From contig CAMDFR010000012.1 in NCBI GenBank assembly GCA_945897725.1, forward strand, positions 1 through 64,000: a stretch of 64,000 nucleotides of DNA, read 5' to 3'. Each line of letters opens with the position of its first letter. Within the stretch, counting starts at the first letter, position 1. Below the pieces are notes generated by a model. It saw only the letters and a list, made by a program, of their open reading frames with translations. It made no database searches and was not told where the DNA came from. The translations under genes and the position numbers were made by a program. Below are positions 1 through 7,651 of the stretch, piece by piece. The stretch is from Chitinophaga pinensis (lineage in GTDB: Bacteria > Bacteroidota > Bacteroidia > Chitinophagales > CAMDFR01).

Positions 1-465
1 AAAGAGAACAGATACAAACAAATAATAATCGACAGCCTAAGATTTTTAACAGATGAGAAAAGAATTACAGTTTATGCATTTGTAATTATGCCAAATCATA
101 TTCATCTGCTTTGGAAAATAAATGAAGGCCATAAGCGAGAAACAGTGCAGAGAGATTTTCTGAGATTCACAGCACAGAAAATAAAGCAAGATCTACAAAA
201 CACAAACTCAAGTGACTTATCTAAATTCTGTGTAAACCTTAGCGACCGACAGTACCAATTTTGGGAAAGAAATGCTTTGAGCATTGATATCTATTCAAGA
301 GAAGTTCTAGAGCAGAAGTTGGATTATATACATAACAATCCATTACAACAAAAATGGCTATCAGAGACAGATGATCAACCCTGTTTTTATTCAAGTGCTT
401 CATTTTACCAGCAGGATGATAATTCTCACTGGACTTTTTTGACACATTATATGAATGCCTGTTAG
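1..465 (+). CDS. REP-associated tyrosine transposase (RAYT, Y1 family), 5'-truncated by window edge
   Basis: HUH-type single-strand DNA transposase of the IS200/RAYT family. The reading frame is open from base 1, so the real start lies left of the window; the ATG at 88 is internal, because it falls directly before the catalytic motif. Visible are the HUH motif (PNHIHLLW, the two metal-binding histidines) and, near the C-terminus, a helix with YIHNNP, where the nucleophilic tyrosine of RAYT proteins normally sits. The family is usually about 150-200 residues, so little is missing. A perfect palindrome follows six bases after the stop codon, as expected for a RAYT and its target REP-like hairpin. 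In RAYTs the enzyme is domesticated and not flanked by classical IS ends; whether this copy is active cannot be judged. Confidence 0.85.
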   Translation, partial: KENRYKQIIIDSLRFLTDEKRITVYAFVIMPNHIHLLWKINEGHKRETVQRDFLRFTAQKIKQDLQNTNSSDLSKFCVNLSDRQYQFWERNALSIDIYSREVLEQKLDYIHNNPLQQKWLSETDDQPCFYSSASFYQQDDNSHWTFLTHYMNAC

Positions 466-470
466 GTATA

Positions 471-495
471 CTTGTTGGTGAATAACACCAACAAG
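471..495. repeat. REP-like palindrome downstream of the RAYT gene
   Basis: Perfect 10-bp inverted repeat CTTGTTGGTG / CACCAACAAG with the 5-base loop AATAA, starting six bases after the transposase stop and followed by a GC-rich GGGCGGGGAGG stretch. No T-run follows, so it is a poor rho-independent terminator. Position and form fit the hairpin recognised by the neighbouring RAYT transposase. No second copy was seen in this window by eye. Confidence 0.6.
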
Positions 496-568
496 GGCGG
501 GGAGGCAATAAAAATGCTTATCTCATGACTTGTATGGTATTCAATATCAACTAGAGCATAAACTAAAT

Positions 569-598
569 AAAAAAAGCGGTCATTCGACCGCTTTTTTT
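569..598 (-). terminator. Rho-independent terminator downstream of tRNA-Gln
   Basis: Stem AGCGGTC (575-581) / GACCGCT (586-592) with loop ATTC, A-run on the left and T-run on the right, so it can work on both strands. On the minus strand it lies just 3' of the tRNA gene. Confidence 0.75.
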
Positions 599-599
599 G

Positions 600-671
600 T
601 TGTCCCACAAGGACTCGAACCTTGACTAACTGAACCAAAATCAGACGTCCTGCCAATTAGACGATGGGACA
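600..671 (-). tRNA. tRNA-Gln (anticodon TTG)
   Basis: On the minus strand the acceptor arms TGTCCCA and TGGGACA pair fully. The D arm is GTC/GAC, the anticodon loop TTTTGGT places TTG at 34-36 (Gln, reads CAA), and the T arm contains GGTTCGAGTCC. The first base pair of the anticodon stem looks mismatched (T-T). CCA is not encoded. Confidence 0.9.
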
Positions 672-682
672 ATTTTGGAGTG

Positions 683-713
683 CAAATGTAAAATATTTTT
701 TTTGATAATCAAA
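683..713 (-). promoter_or_regulatory. Bacteroidota-type promoter of tRNA-Gln
   Basis: Minus strand TTTG (713-710), 19 bases, then TACATTTG (690-683). This matches the Bacteroidota housekeeping consensus TTTG / TAnnTTTG with the standard spacing, about 12 bases before the tRNA. Confidence 0.7.
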
Positions 714-763
714 TTAATGAGATGATTTTTATCAGCTTTAAGTCTAAGTCTCTTGATAGTCAT

Positions 764-771
764 TACCTTTG
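764..771 (+). promoter_or_regulatory. -7 promoter element of the SDR gene
   Basis: TACCTTTG matches TAnnTTTG and lies 27 bases before the ATG at 798. No clear -33 TTTG is present at the usual distance. Confidence 0.45.
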
Positions 772-797
772 TCATACATCAATCATAGTAAGGCAAT

Positions 798-1589
798 ATG
801 GGATATTTTGTAAATAAAACGATATGGTTAACCGGAGCTTCCTCTGGTATTGGAGAAGCTTTAGCTATTGCATTGGCAAAGGAAGGGGCTCAACTCGTTC
901 TATCTGCCCGCAGGGAGGATGAATTACAACGAGTGGCTAACTTATGTGGACAAGCAAAAGTGTTGATATTGCCTATGGATTTGGCAGATATTAAGGATGC
1001 TCCTGCTGCTGTAGATAAGATTTTGAGCAGCTTTGGTCGTATAGATATCCTGATCAATAACGCTGGGGTAAGTCAGCGTTCTAAAGCCATAGAAACAGAG
1101 GTCTCGATTGATAGGATGTTGATGGAAGTCAATTTTATGAGTGCGCTTACATTGACTAAGGCTGTCTTGCCTGTGATGATCAAAAACAATAGTGGTCAAA
1201 TCATCGCCTTATCAAGTATTTTGGGAGATTTTGGATTGCCTTTACATTCTACTTATGCAGCTGCTAAGCATGCCGTCAACGGTTTCTTTGAATCCTTAGC
1301 GGAAGAATTATCTGATACTGGTATTGGGGTAAGTATTATTTCACCAGGATTTATAAAAACCAATGTGGCAGTGAATGCCATTACTGGATCTGGTTCAAGA
1401 TATACCATAGACAGTCCGGCACAACAAAAAGGGATGCCTGCTGATGTTTGTGCAACCAAAATTTTGGATGCCATGATGCATCGTAAGCGAAAAAAATATA
1501 TCGGTCGCATTGAGTTATTATTTGTGCCGATGCATCAGTATGCCCCACGTTTTTTTTATTGGCTGATGCGGAAATTGAGTAAAGGATAA
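798..1589 (+). CDS. SDR family NAD(P)-dependent oxidoreductase
   Basis: Classical short-chain dehydrogenase/reductase of 263 residues, the usual size. It has the N-terminal cofactor motif TGASSGIG (residues 12-19), the NNAG motif, the active-site Ser (LSSILG) and the catalytic YAAAK. A basic, hydrophobic C-terminal tail (FYWLMRKLSKG) and an RKRKKYIGRIE stretch resemble the DHRS7B-like subgroup of lipid or ketone reductases, which are often membrane-associated. The substrate cannot be read from sequence. It is monocistronic, with its own -7 element upstream and a convergent gene downstream. Confidence 0.85.
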   Translation: MGYFVNKTIWLTGASSGIGEALAIALAKEGAQLVLSARREDELQRVANLCGQAKVLILPMDLADIKDAPAAVDKILSSFGRIDILINNAGVSQRSKAIETEVSIDRMLMEVNFMSALTLTKAVLPVMIKNNSGQIIALSSILGDFGLPLHSTYAAAKHAVNGFFESLAEELSDTGIGVSIISPGFIKTNVAVNAITGSGSRYTIDSPAQQKGMPADVCATKILDAMMHRKRKKYIGRIELLFVPMHQYAPRFFYWLMRKLSKG

Positions 1590-1619
1590 TCGGATTAGTC
1601 TCTCAGCATTTTCAATGGA

Positions 1620-1748
1620 AAGAGGTCTTTACTAGCAAGCGATCTGCTGCGTGACTGATAGCAATGGAAAGCCTGCTGTTTGGTTTTTTCAGCAGCTTGT
1701 AATGAATAGCAGGACGGCGAAAGGATTTTATTCGCCGGCACGCCCCAA
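1620..1748 (-). repeat. GC-rich extragenic element, copy A
   Basis: Lies in the convergent gap between the SDR and FkbM genes. Read on the minus strand it begins TTGGGGCGTGCC (1748-1737), then a hairpin GGCGAA (1736-1731) / TTCGCC (1721-1716), then a GC-rich tail with CAGGCTTTCCATTGCTATC and CACGCAGC. It resembles copies at 37058-37178 and 41635-41722. A spurious reading frame crosses it. Confidence 0.45.
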
Positions 1749-1767
1749 GGAAAATGAAAAAAAGTAT

Positions 1768-2598
1768 TTATGCCTTTTCTTTAGGTATGGCGAGCATTTC
1801 AAAGTGTTTCTCGTCCATCATATTATGTTTCATGATCTGAACCATCTCACCATTTTCTTCAAAATTAGCAAGTCGAAACAAATTATAATCGAATGCATCG
1901 ATCACGTCGAAGAGCTCTTCACGTTCTTTTACATTTAATTTTTTGAAGCACTCTACCATGATATTTGGTCTGAATTGCTTTAATATATTTGGAATCGTTT
2001 TGAGTATTTCTTTGTCATAGCCTTCAGCGTCAACCTTTATTAACTCAAGCTTTGATAGTTCATTCGTGTAATTGGCAAACAAATACTTTTCTAAATTTTT
2101 GCCAGTTACGGTCAATGTATAATCATGCTTATGATTCTTCATTTCTATCTCAGATAGAAAACCGCCATTACAAAAAGAGGCATCTGAGTAATTGAATACA
2201 AAATCTCCATCTGCTTCAGTGGCCGCAAAGCAAAGCGGGACAATGTTTGTATGCTCTGGATTTAAAGAAACATTTTTTTCTAAAATTTTAAAAACATATT
2301 TATTAGGTTCTAAACCCAATACCAATCCTTGTTTACCAACTGCCAAAGCCATTGGTACTGTGGTGTCTCCGGTATGTGCTCCAATATCAATGATCATGGC
2401 ACCAGGCTTCGCTAATGTCTTATAAAAATTGACATTAGAGTTGGTGATTGATTTTTGTTGTTCAAAGGGATGTTTCCATTGTGCATATTGAACAGTTCCG
2501 ATGTTGTCTATCTCAAAGGTTTTTACATCGAAACCATATTCTTGGAAACTTCTTTTTTCCTTTCTCTTTTTAAAAAATGTATTGATGAAATCTAACAT
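1768..2598 (-). CDS. FkbM family methyltransferase
   Basis: SAM-dependent methyltransferase of the FkbM family, 276 residues. The SAM-binding loop is DIGAHTGD (71-78), followed by an acidic loop 2 (GLEPN) and the family's KVDAEGYDKEIL and VECFKKL strands toward the C-terminus. FkbM enzymes O-methylate sugars or polyketide hydroxyls; the acceptor here is unknown. It stands alone between a convergent SDR gene and a co-directional tRNA-Met. A candidate -7 element (TATCTTTG on the minus strand, 2685-2678) lies 80 bases upstream of the ATG. Surface glycan modification is a reasonable guess, nothing more. Confidence 0.85.
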   Translation of the reverse strand: MLDFINTFFKKRKEKRSFQEYGFDVKTFEIDNIGTVQYAQWKHPFEQQKSITNSNVNFYKTLAKPGAMIIDIGAHTGDTTVPMALAVGKQGLVLGLEPNKYVFKILEKNVSLNPEHTNIVPLCFAATEADGDFVFNYSDASFCNGGFLSEIEMKNHKHDYTLTVTGKNLEKYLFANYTNELSKLELIKVDAEGYDKEILKTIPNILKQFRPNIMVECFKKLNVKEREELFDVIDAFDYNLFRLANFEENGEMVQIMKHNMMDEKHFEMLAIPKEKA

Positions 2599-2728
2599 GA
2601 TAGGGATGTTTTTGCTTACTGATGTTAAAACTAAATATGTTGTTAAAAGCTTATTGGTACTTGCTTCTAGCGATTGTCAAAGATAAGTGTTTTTTATTGG
2701 AAGCTTGGAGTGTGGTGAAAACTATTGG

Positions 2729-2802
<74 letters not shown>

Positions 2803-2870
2803 AAATTGGAGTGCAAATATAGCACTATTTTTTGTTTTTAATAAATAAATGAAAAGAATTTAGAAGGATG

Positions 2871-3704
2871 CTAGAGCGTAGCTATATCAAAGCTCTCAGA
2901 CATTCGGATGCCTCTGTCTGTGGATTCTAAAGTACAACATTCTGTATGTGGGTCATGCTCAAAAAATAGGATATGCTTTTCTGCTAATCCTCGTTTCAAA
3001 AAATCATCTTTTTCTCGCAGACAGTCCAAAGGACGAATATCATAGCCCATTACATAGGAAATGGGAAGATGAAAGCTGCTAGGAATTAGATCAGCCATAT
3101 ATACAATGGTTCTATCCTTGTATTGGATATGAGGAATCATCATGGCATCTGTATGTCCATTCACTAATTTAATATTTATAAATGGAGCAATGATGGTGTT
3201 TTCATCTGCAAATTGTAGTTGACCACTTTCCTGAATGGGGAGAATGTTTTCCTTTAGGAAAGATGCTTTTTCTCGTGGATTCGGCGACACTGCGGCGTTC
3301 CAATGTGCCTCATTACTCCAATAAATAGCATTCGGAAAAGTTAATTTCAATTGTTCTCCTTCTTTGGAAACGGCTGCTCCACAATGATCAAAATGCAGGT
3401 GCGTGAGAATCACATCTGTGACATCGGCAGGAGAGAAGCCTTTGTCCTTGATGGAACTCAGCAATGTATGATCACCAAAGGGTTCGTAATAGCCAAAGAA
3501 TTTTTCACTCTGCTTGTTACCCATGCCTGTGTCTATCAGAATCAATCGATCACCTTCTTCAATCAACAAACAACGCATGGCCCATGTGCATAGGTTATTG
3601 GCATCAGCGGGATTGAGTTTGTTCCAGATGACCTTAGGAACCACACCAAACATGGCGCCTCCATCAAGTTTAAAATATCCTGTATCAATGGAATGTAGTT
3701 TCAT
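2871..3704 (-). CDS. MBL-fold metallo-hydrolase (AHL-lactonase-like)
   Basis: Metallo-beta-lactamase fold hydrolase, 277 residues. The metal-binding motif THLHFDHCG places H102, H104, D106 and H107; further ligands are the His in NGHTDAMM, the Asp in YMADLIPS and the His in FFEHDP. The overall pattern (IDTGMG, ILTHLHFDHCGA, EHDP) is that of the lactonase-like branch that includes quorum-quenching enzymes, but many members have other substrates. No signal peptide is seen, so cytoplasmic. It follows ribH by 52 bases in the same direction and may be co-transcribed with it. Substrate is unassigned. Confidence 0.85.
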   Translation of the reverse strand: MKLHSIDTGYFKLDGGAMFGVVPKVIWNKLNPADANNLCTWAMRCLLIEEGDRLILIDTGMGNKQSEKFFGYYEPFGDHTLLSSIKDKGFSPADVTDVILTHLHFDHCGAAVSKEGEQLKLTFPNAIYWSNEAHWNAAVSPNPREKASFLKENILPIQESGQLQFADENTIIAPFINIKLVNGHTDAMMIPHIQYKDRTIVYMADLIPSSFHLPISYVMGYDIRPLDCLREKDDFLKRGLAEKHILFFEHDPHTECCTLESTDRGIRMSESFDIATL

Positions 3705-3756
3705 GAATCGTCAATGTTTTTATTATACAAATTAGGTGGATGAGCTAGACACTATT

Positions 3757-4260
3757 TTACTTTTTAGTAGTGGTTACTTGTTCTTGAAGTTGAAGCATTT
3801 TAACAGCCGCTAAAGCAACCTCTATACCTTTATTACCATGCTTTCCACCACTTCTATCTTTTGCTTGTTTCATAGTGTTTGGAGTGAGCAGGCCAAAGAT
3901 GAAAGGCGTTTTATAAATAATGGATAATTGAGTCAATCCTTGGGCTACAGAATGATTGATGTATTTGTCATGATCGGTGTCTCCTTTAATCACACAACCT
4001 AAGGCCAGCACTACATCTGGTTCAAGAGCTTCATAAATCATTTGTGCTCCACTTACCAGTTCAAAGGCGCCAGGAACAAAATAAATAGAAATATTTTTTT
4101 CTGGAATACTATTCTCAATCAAGGTACTTATCGCTGCTTCGGATAAGCTTCTCGTGATTTCGTCAAAATAATATTCAGATACAACTAAGGCTACCTTATA
4201 CTTTTTTTTCAAGAGGATAGGTGCAGAAACTTCGCCTAATTTTTTTGTTTTTGCTGACAT
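3757..4260 (-). CDS. ribH: 6,7-dimethyl-8-ribityllumazine synthase
   Basis: Penultimate enzyme of riboflavin synthesis: condenses 5-amino-6-ribitylaminouracil with 3,4-dihydroxy-2-butanone 4-phosphate. 167 residues, typical. Family motifs present: VPGAFELV (substrate loop), LGCVIKGDTDHDKYIN with the catalytic His region, PFIFGLLTPN and the C-terminal RSGGKHGNKGIEVA. No other rib genes are in the window. It is separated from the upstream TPR gene by a hairpin terminator, so it probably has its own promoter; a weak TATCTTTA on the minus strand (4309-4302) may be part of it. Confidence 0.96.
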   Translation of the reverse strand: MSAKTKKLGEVSAPILLKKKYKVALVVSEYYFDEITRSLSEAAISTLIENSIPEKNISIYFVPGAFELVSGAQMIYEALEPDVVLALGCVIKGDTDHDKYINHSVAQGLTQLSIIYKTPFIFGLLTPNTMKQAKDRSGGKHGNKGIEVALAAVKMLQLQEQVTTTKK

Positions 4261-4344
4261 AGTTTTGTTTTTATGAAGAATTTTGAACGATTTATCTGAT
4301 GTAAAGATAAGATGGCAGAGATGGAATTACATCATGGTGCAAAT

Positions 4345-4374
4345 AAAAAACCGAGTAAGTGTACTCGGTTTTTT
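4345..4374 (-). terminator. Rho-independent terminator after the anchored TPR gene
   Basis: Stem AAAAAACCGAGTA / TACTCGGTTTTTT with 4-base loop AGTG (4358-4361). It is located 25 bases past the stop of the minus-strand TPR gene and upstream of ribH; symmetric A/T runs would let it act in both directions. Confidence 0.8.
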
Positions 4375-4398
4375 AATATCTTTATAAGAGGACAAACA

Positions 4399-5085
4399 TT
4401 ATTTCTTGATAGAAACTTCAACTCTTGTAATGTATTTATCTATTTGTTGTGCTTCATCGCTATTAGGATACTCATTTTTAATCATGGTATAGTATTTCAA
4501 AGCCTCTTCTTTTTTACCGAATTTTTCACAAGCCATTCCAGCCTTGATGCAATTGATAGGCGTGATAAGGGTATTAGTACTGCTTTCTACTGCTTTTCCA
4601 TAAAAACTTAAACCTTTGTCGTTTTGGCCTTTTTCGGTGTAACAATCACCTAATAAAGCATTTTTTTGAGCGGTAAAAATATCGTCTTTCGGTGAAAAAC
4701 TTTCGAGGTGTTTAATGGCTTTGTCAAACTCGCCAATATGCATTTCACAAATACCAGCATATAGATTCGCTACATTAGCCGCTTTTGTGAAGGAATAATT
4801 GTCAATTATTTTTTTGAAACCCATAGCCCCAGGCATATTTGAACCTCCATTCAATGCAATTCTGAAGGAATCTTGTTCGAAGTAAAATTGAGAAATGTAC
4901 ATGCTCTTTTGAGCACTTTCTTCTCTTTCAGGTAACCATTTAAGCTTGCCATAAGTCAATGCAGCAATAAGGACAATCAAGCCAATACCAACTCCATTAA
5001 TGATGTTTTTATTTTTTTCATAAGTGTTCTGAAAATTAGCAAAGCTATCTTTAATGTTGTCCATAGGTTCTTTGTGTTCCGCCAT
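4399..5085 (-). CDS. Membrane-anchored tetratricopeptide repeat protein (YfgM-like)
   Basis: 228 residues. A soluble N-terminus is followed by one transmembrane helix (about residues 29-46), then a region of TPR helices (residues about 95-215) including EFDKAIKHLES, GLSFYGKAVESS and KKEEALKYYTMI. The architecture resembles YfgM, an inner-membrane Sec-associated chaperone helper, though similarity by eye is only architectural. It lies 42 bases downstream of pdhA in the same direction and ends at a strong terminator, so pdhA and this gene probably form one transcript. In many Bacteroidota such a TPR gene sits next to ribH, as here. Confidence 0.75.
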   Translation of the reverse strand: MAEHKEPMDNIKDSFANFQNTYEKNKNIINGVGIGLIVLIAALTYGKLKWLPEREESAQKSMYISQFYFEQDSFRIALNGGSNMPGAMGFKKIIDNYSFTKAANVANLYAGICEMHIGEFDKAIKHLESFSPKDDIFTAQKNALLGDCYTEKGQNDKGLSFYGKAVESSTNTLITPINCIKAGMACEKFGKKEEALKYYTMIKNEYPNSDEAQQIDKYITRVEVSIKK

Positions 5086-5127
5086 AATTTTTTTCTTCTT
5101 TTATGTTATATTATTAATTATTATGTC

Positions 5128-6192
5128 TTAGTCTGTGATAAAAGGATAATGATCCTCTGCATAGATATCTTTCAATAATTCTGCATTATCTGGGAAAGGT
5201 GATTCTTCGGCGAATTTCACACATGCATCAATCTCTTCTCCGATGCGTTCTTCCATGGCTTCTATCGCCGCTGCTGTTGCAAATTTATTTTTTAGAATCG
5301 TAGCTTTGATTGTCTCAATAGGGTCTAATTTTTTATAGGCTTCCACCTCATCTTTTGTTCTGTATTTCTGTGGATCACTAGAAGAATGGCCCTTGTATCT
5401 GTATGTTTTGATCTCAAGAAAAGTGGGTCCTTCTCCTTTTCTACCTCTTTCTACACCTCTTGCAATGGCATTATGCACCGCTTCACAGCTCATGCCATCC
5501 ACTTGTTCACTTGCTATTTCATATACCTCGCCTAGTTTATAGAAATTCATCACTCGGGTACTTCTTTTCACTGAAGTTCCCATGGCATATCCGTTGTTTT
5601 CACAAATAAAAATGACTGGAATTTTCCATAAAGAAGCTAAGTTGAAAGATTCATGTAAGGCACCTTGCCATGCCGCACCATCACCGAAAAAACAAAGGGT
5701 TACATTGTCATTTCCTTTAAATTTATCAGCAAAAGCAATCCCAGCGCCAAGCGGAATTTGAGCGCCTACGATTCCATGTCCTCCGTAAAAATTATGTTCC
5801 TTGGAAAAAAAGTGCATTGAACCACCTTTCCCTTTTGAACAACCGGTTGCTTTTCCATAAAGTTCAGCCATTGCTTCGTTGCAGGTAATGCCTTTCGCAA
5901 TTCCTAAGGCGTGGCAACGATAGGCTGTGATAAGCGCATCTGATGGTTTTGTAGCTGAGATGGAACCTGCAGCAAGGGCTTCTTGCCCAATATACAAGTG
6001 GCAGAAACCACGAAACTTTTGTTCCCCATAAAGCATGCCAGCCATCTCTTCAAATCGTCTTGCCTTATACATTAACTCATACCATTGAAGATATGTTTTG
6101 GCATCAAAGGCTTTACCAGTCTGATAGTTTATTTCAGTATTAACTGCGCCATTTGTAGCCACTTGATTCTCTTTTATTACTTTTGTACCCAT
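5128..6192 (-). CDS. pdhA: Pyruvate dehydrogenase E1 component, alpha subunit
   Basis: Thiamine diphosphate-dependent E1-alpha, which decarboxylates pyruvate and reductively acetylates lipoyl-E2. 354 residues. The ThDP motif runs from GDG (170-172) to NN (199-200); GGHGIVGAQIPLGAG and the phosphorylation-loop-like YRYKGHSSSDPQKYR are typical. E1-beta and E2 genes are not adjacent, so they must be elsewhere. The start is 30 bases from the recF start on the other strand; on the minus strand TATTTTTG (6222-6215) matches the -7 consensus and gives a short leader of about 16 bases. A related 2-oxoacid dehydrogenase (branched-chain) is less likely given the sequence. Confidence 0.92.
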   Translation of the reverse strand: MGTKVIKENQVATNGAVNTEINYQTGKAFDAKTYLQWYELMYKARRFEEMAGMLYGEQKFRGFCHLYIGQEALAAGSISATKPSDALITAYRCHALGIAKGITCNEAMAELYGKATGCSKGKGGSMHFFSKEHNFYGGHGIVGAQIPLGAGIAFADKFKGNDNVTLCFFGDGAAWQGALHESFNLASLWKIPVIFICENNGYAMGTSVKRSTRVMNFYKLGEVYEIASEQVDGMSCEAVHNAIARGVERGRKGEGPTFLEIKTYRYKGHSSSDPQKYRTKDEVEAYKKLDPIETIKATILKNKFATAAAIEAMEERIGEEIDACVKFAEESPFPDNAELLKDIYAEDHYPFITD

Positions 6193-6222
6193 ACTGCTTT
6201 TTTAAAAAGGTATGCAAAAATA

Positions 6223-7332
6223 GTGTTTATTAAAGAATTAATCCTAACAAATTTCAAGAACTATTCCTCACAGAATTTTTCTTTTGTAGACGGCCTTAAC
6301 TTTCTGGTAGGAAATAATGGGGCAGGTAAAACAAATGTATTGGATGCCGTTCATGTTCTATGCTTTACCAAGAGTCATTTTAATCATGTCGACTCAGATT
6401 TAATACGCTATGGAAATGACTTTTTTCGTGTAGAAGCCATGTATAGCAATGGTGAAAGTGACCGTCAGGTATCCGTTTCTTTATTAAAAGGCAAGAAGAA
6501 AAATATTGTGCTCGATGGCAAATCATACAAAAAATTTTCTGATCATATTGGGGTGTTGCCTTGCGTGATGATTGCCCCTGGCGATCAGGTAATCATCACT
6601 GGTGGGAGTGAAGAAAGAAGAAAGCTATTTGATAGCACCTTAAGTCAGTCAGATAAATCATATTTACTGGCGCTCTTGTCGTATAATGAGGTCTTGGAAC
6701 AAAGAAATGCATTTTTAAAACAGAGTAGTAAAAAACCTCAAGAAATAGACATGGCCTTGCTTTCGATTTATGATGAAGGCCTTGTTTCTTATGGCGAACA
6801 ATTGTTCGAAAAACGAAAACATGCCATGCTTGAGATAGCAGATCTTTTTCAATTTTATTATGAAAAACTGGCTCAGAAAGACGAGCATGTTACGATTCAT
6901 TATAGTAGCCAATTAATAGATCAGGACTTAAGAACTTTATTGCAGCAACAACTTCCTAAAGATTTGATTTTAGAGTATACAAGCAAGGGCCTGCACAAAG
7001 ATGATTTAAAAATCTTGATAGATAATAATGCGGCTAAGAAGTTCGCCTCACAGGGTCAGCAAAAATCTTTTTTAATGGCCATTAAGTTGGCCCTATTGAT
7101 ATATATCAGTAGAAGAAACAATACCAAACCTATCTTTTTAATTGACGACTTGTTCGATAAACTGGATTTTGACCGTTGCAAGAATCTGATTGAAATTATT
7201 CAAGAGAAAGAATTTGGACAGATATTTCTAACGGATACAGACATGGAAAGAATCAAAAAATTGTTTGCTCATTCGGTGAAAAAGGCAAGAATCTATCTTG
7301 TGGATGAGAATGAGGCTGAATTAATGCATTAG
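6223..7332 (+). CDS. recF: DNA replication and repair protein RecF
   Basis: SMC-like ATPase that loads RecA at single-strand gaps with RecOR. The start is set at GTG 6223 (protein begins MFIKELILTNFKNY, the normal RecF N-terminus, 369 residues). An upstream in-frame ATG at 6085 would add a hydrophobic 46-residue leader that is antisense to pdhA and is not credible. Motifs: Walker A GNNGAGKT (30-37), the C-terminal ABC signature region SQGQQKSFLMAIKLA, and Walker B with PIFLIDDLFDKLD. The DciA-like gene follows 31 bases later in the same direction. The -7 element of the divergent pdhA abuts the GTG. Confidence 0.95.
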   Translation: MFIKELILTNFKNYSSQNFSFVDGLNFLVGNNGAGKTNVLDAVHVLCFTKSHFNHVDSDLIRYGNDFFRVEAMYSNGESDRQVSVSLLKGKKKNIVLDGKSYKKFSDHIGVLPCVMIAPGDQVIITGGSEERRKLFDSTLSQSDKSYLLALLSYNEVLEQRNAFLKQSSKKPQEIDMALLSIYDEGLVSYGEQLFEKRKHAMLEIADLFQFYYEKLAQKDEHVTIHYSSQLIDQDLRTLLQQQLPKDLILEYTSKGLHKDDLKILIDNNAAKKFASQGQQKSFLMAIKLALLIYISRRNNTKPIFLIDDLFDKLDFDRCKNLIEIIQEKEFGQIFLTDTDMERIKKLFAHSVKKARIYLVDENEAELMH

Positions 7333-7363
7333 ATATTGTAAATTTGTACATTGAAATAGAGCC

Positions 7364-7651
7364 ATGCGTAATAATGTAGTACATCTAGGAGAAGCCATCA
7401 ATAGTTTAATGAAAGAATGGCGTTTAGACGAGAAGTTGAATGAAAATATTCTTCAGGCACATTGGCATGATGTGATGGGTAAAACCATTGCTAAATATAC
7501 CATTGAGGTTAGACTTTTCAAAAAGGTGCTGACTATCAAATGTTCAGTTGCACCACTCAAGCAAGAGCTATTATACAACAAAGCACAGATCATAGAAAAG
7601 GTGAATGATTTTCTTAAGTCGAATGCCGTAAAAGAGTTAGTAATAATTTGA
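7364..7651 (+). CDS. DUF721 / DciA-like protein
   Basis: 95 residues, covering the whole DUF721 domain (KEWRLDEKLNENILQAHWHDVMGKTIAKYT...). DUF721 proteins include DciA, which helps load the replicative helicase DnaB in bacteria lacking DnaC; the small C-terminal extensions of actinobacterial DciA are absent. Position directly behind recF fits a replication-linked role and is common in Bacteroidota. Its TGA overlaps the ATG of the next gene by one base (TGATG), suggesting translational coupling. Helicase loading is inferred from the family only. Confidence 0.85.
   Translation: MRNNVVHLGEAINSLMKEWRLDEKLNENILQAHWHDVMGKTIAKYTIEVRLFKKVLTIKCSVAPLKQELLYNKAQIIEKVNDFLKSNAVKELVII

Noticed and set aside
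1651-1938. Open reading frame on the plus strand over the gap behind the SDR gene
   Set aside because: It runs through GC-rich extragenic element A and then antisense through the 3' end of the FkbM gene; the translation has no recognisable family pattern.
2871-3704. MBL hydrolase as a quorum-quenching lactonase acting with a signalling system
   Set aside because: The metal motif alone does not define the substrate and no LuxI/LuxR-like genes are present; left as MBL-fold hydrolase.
6085-6222. Upstream extension of recF from ATG 6085
   Set aside because: Antisense to pdhA and hydrophobic; the RecF family N-terminus begins at 6223.
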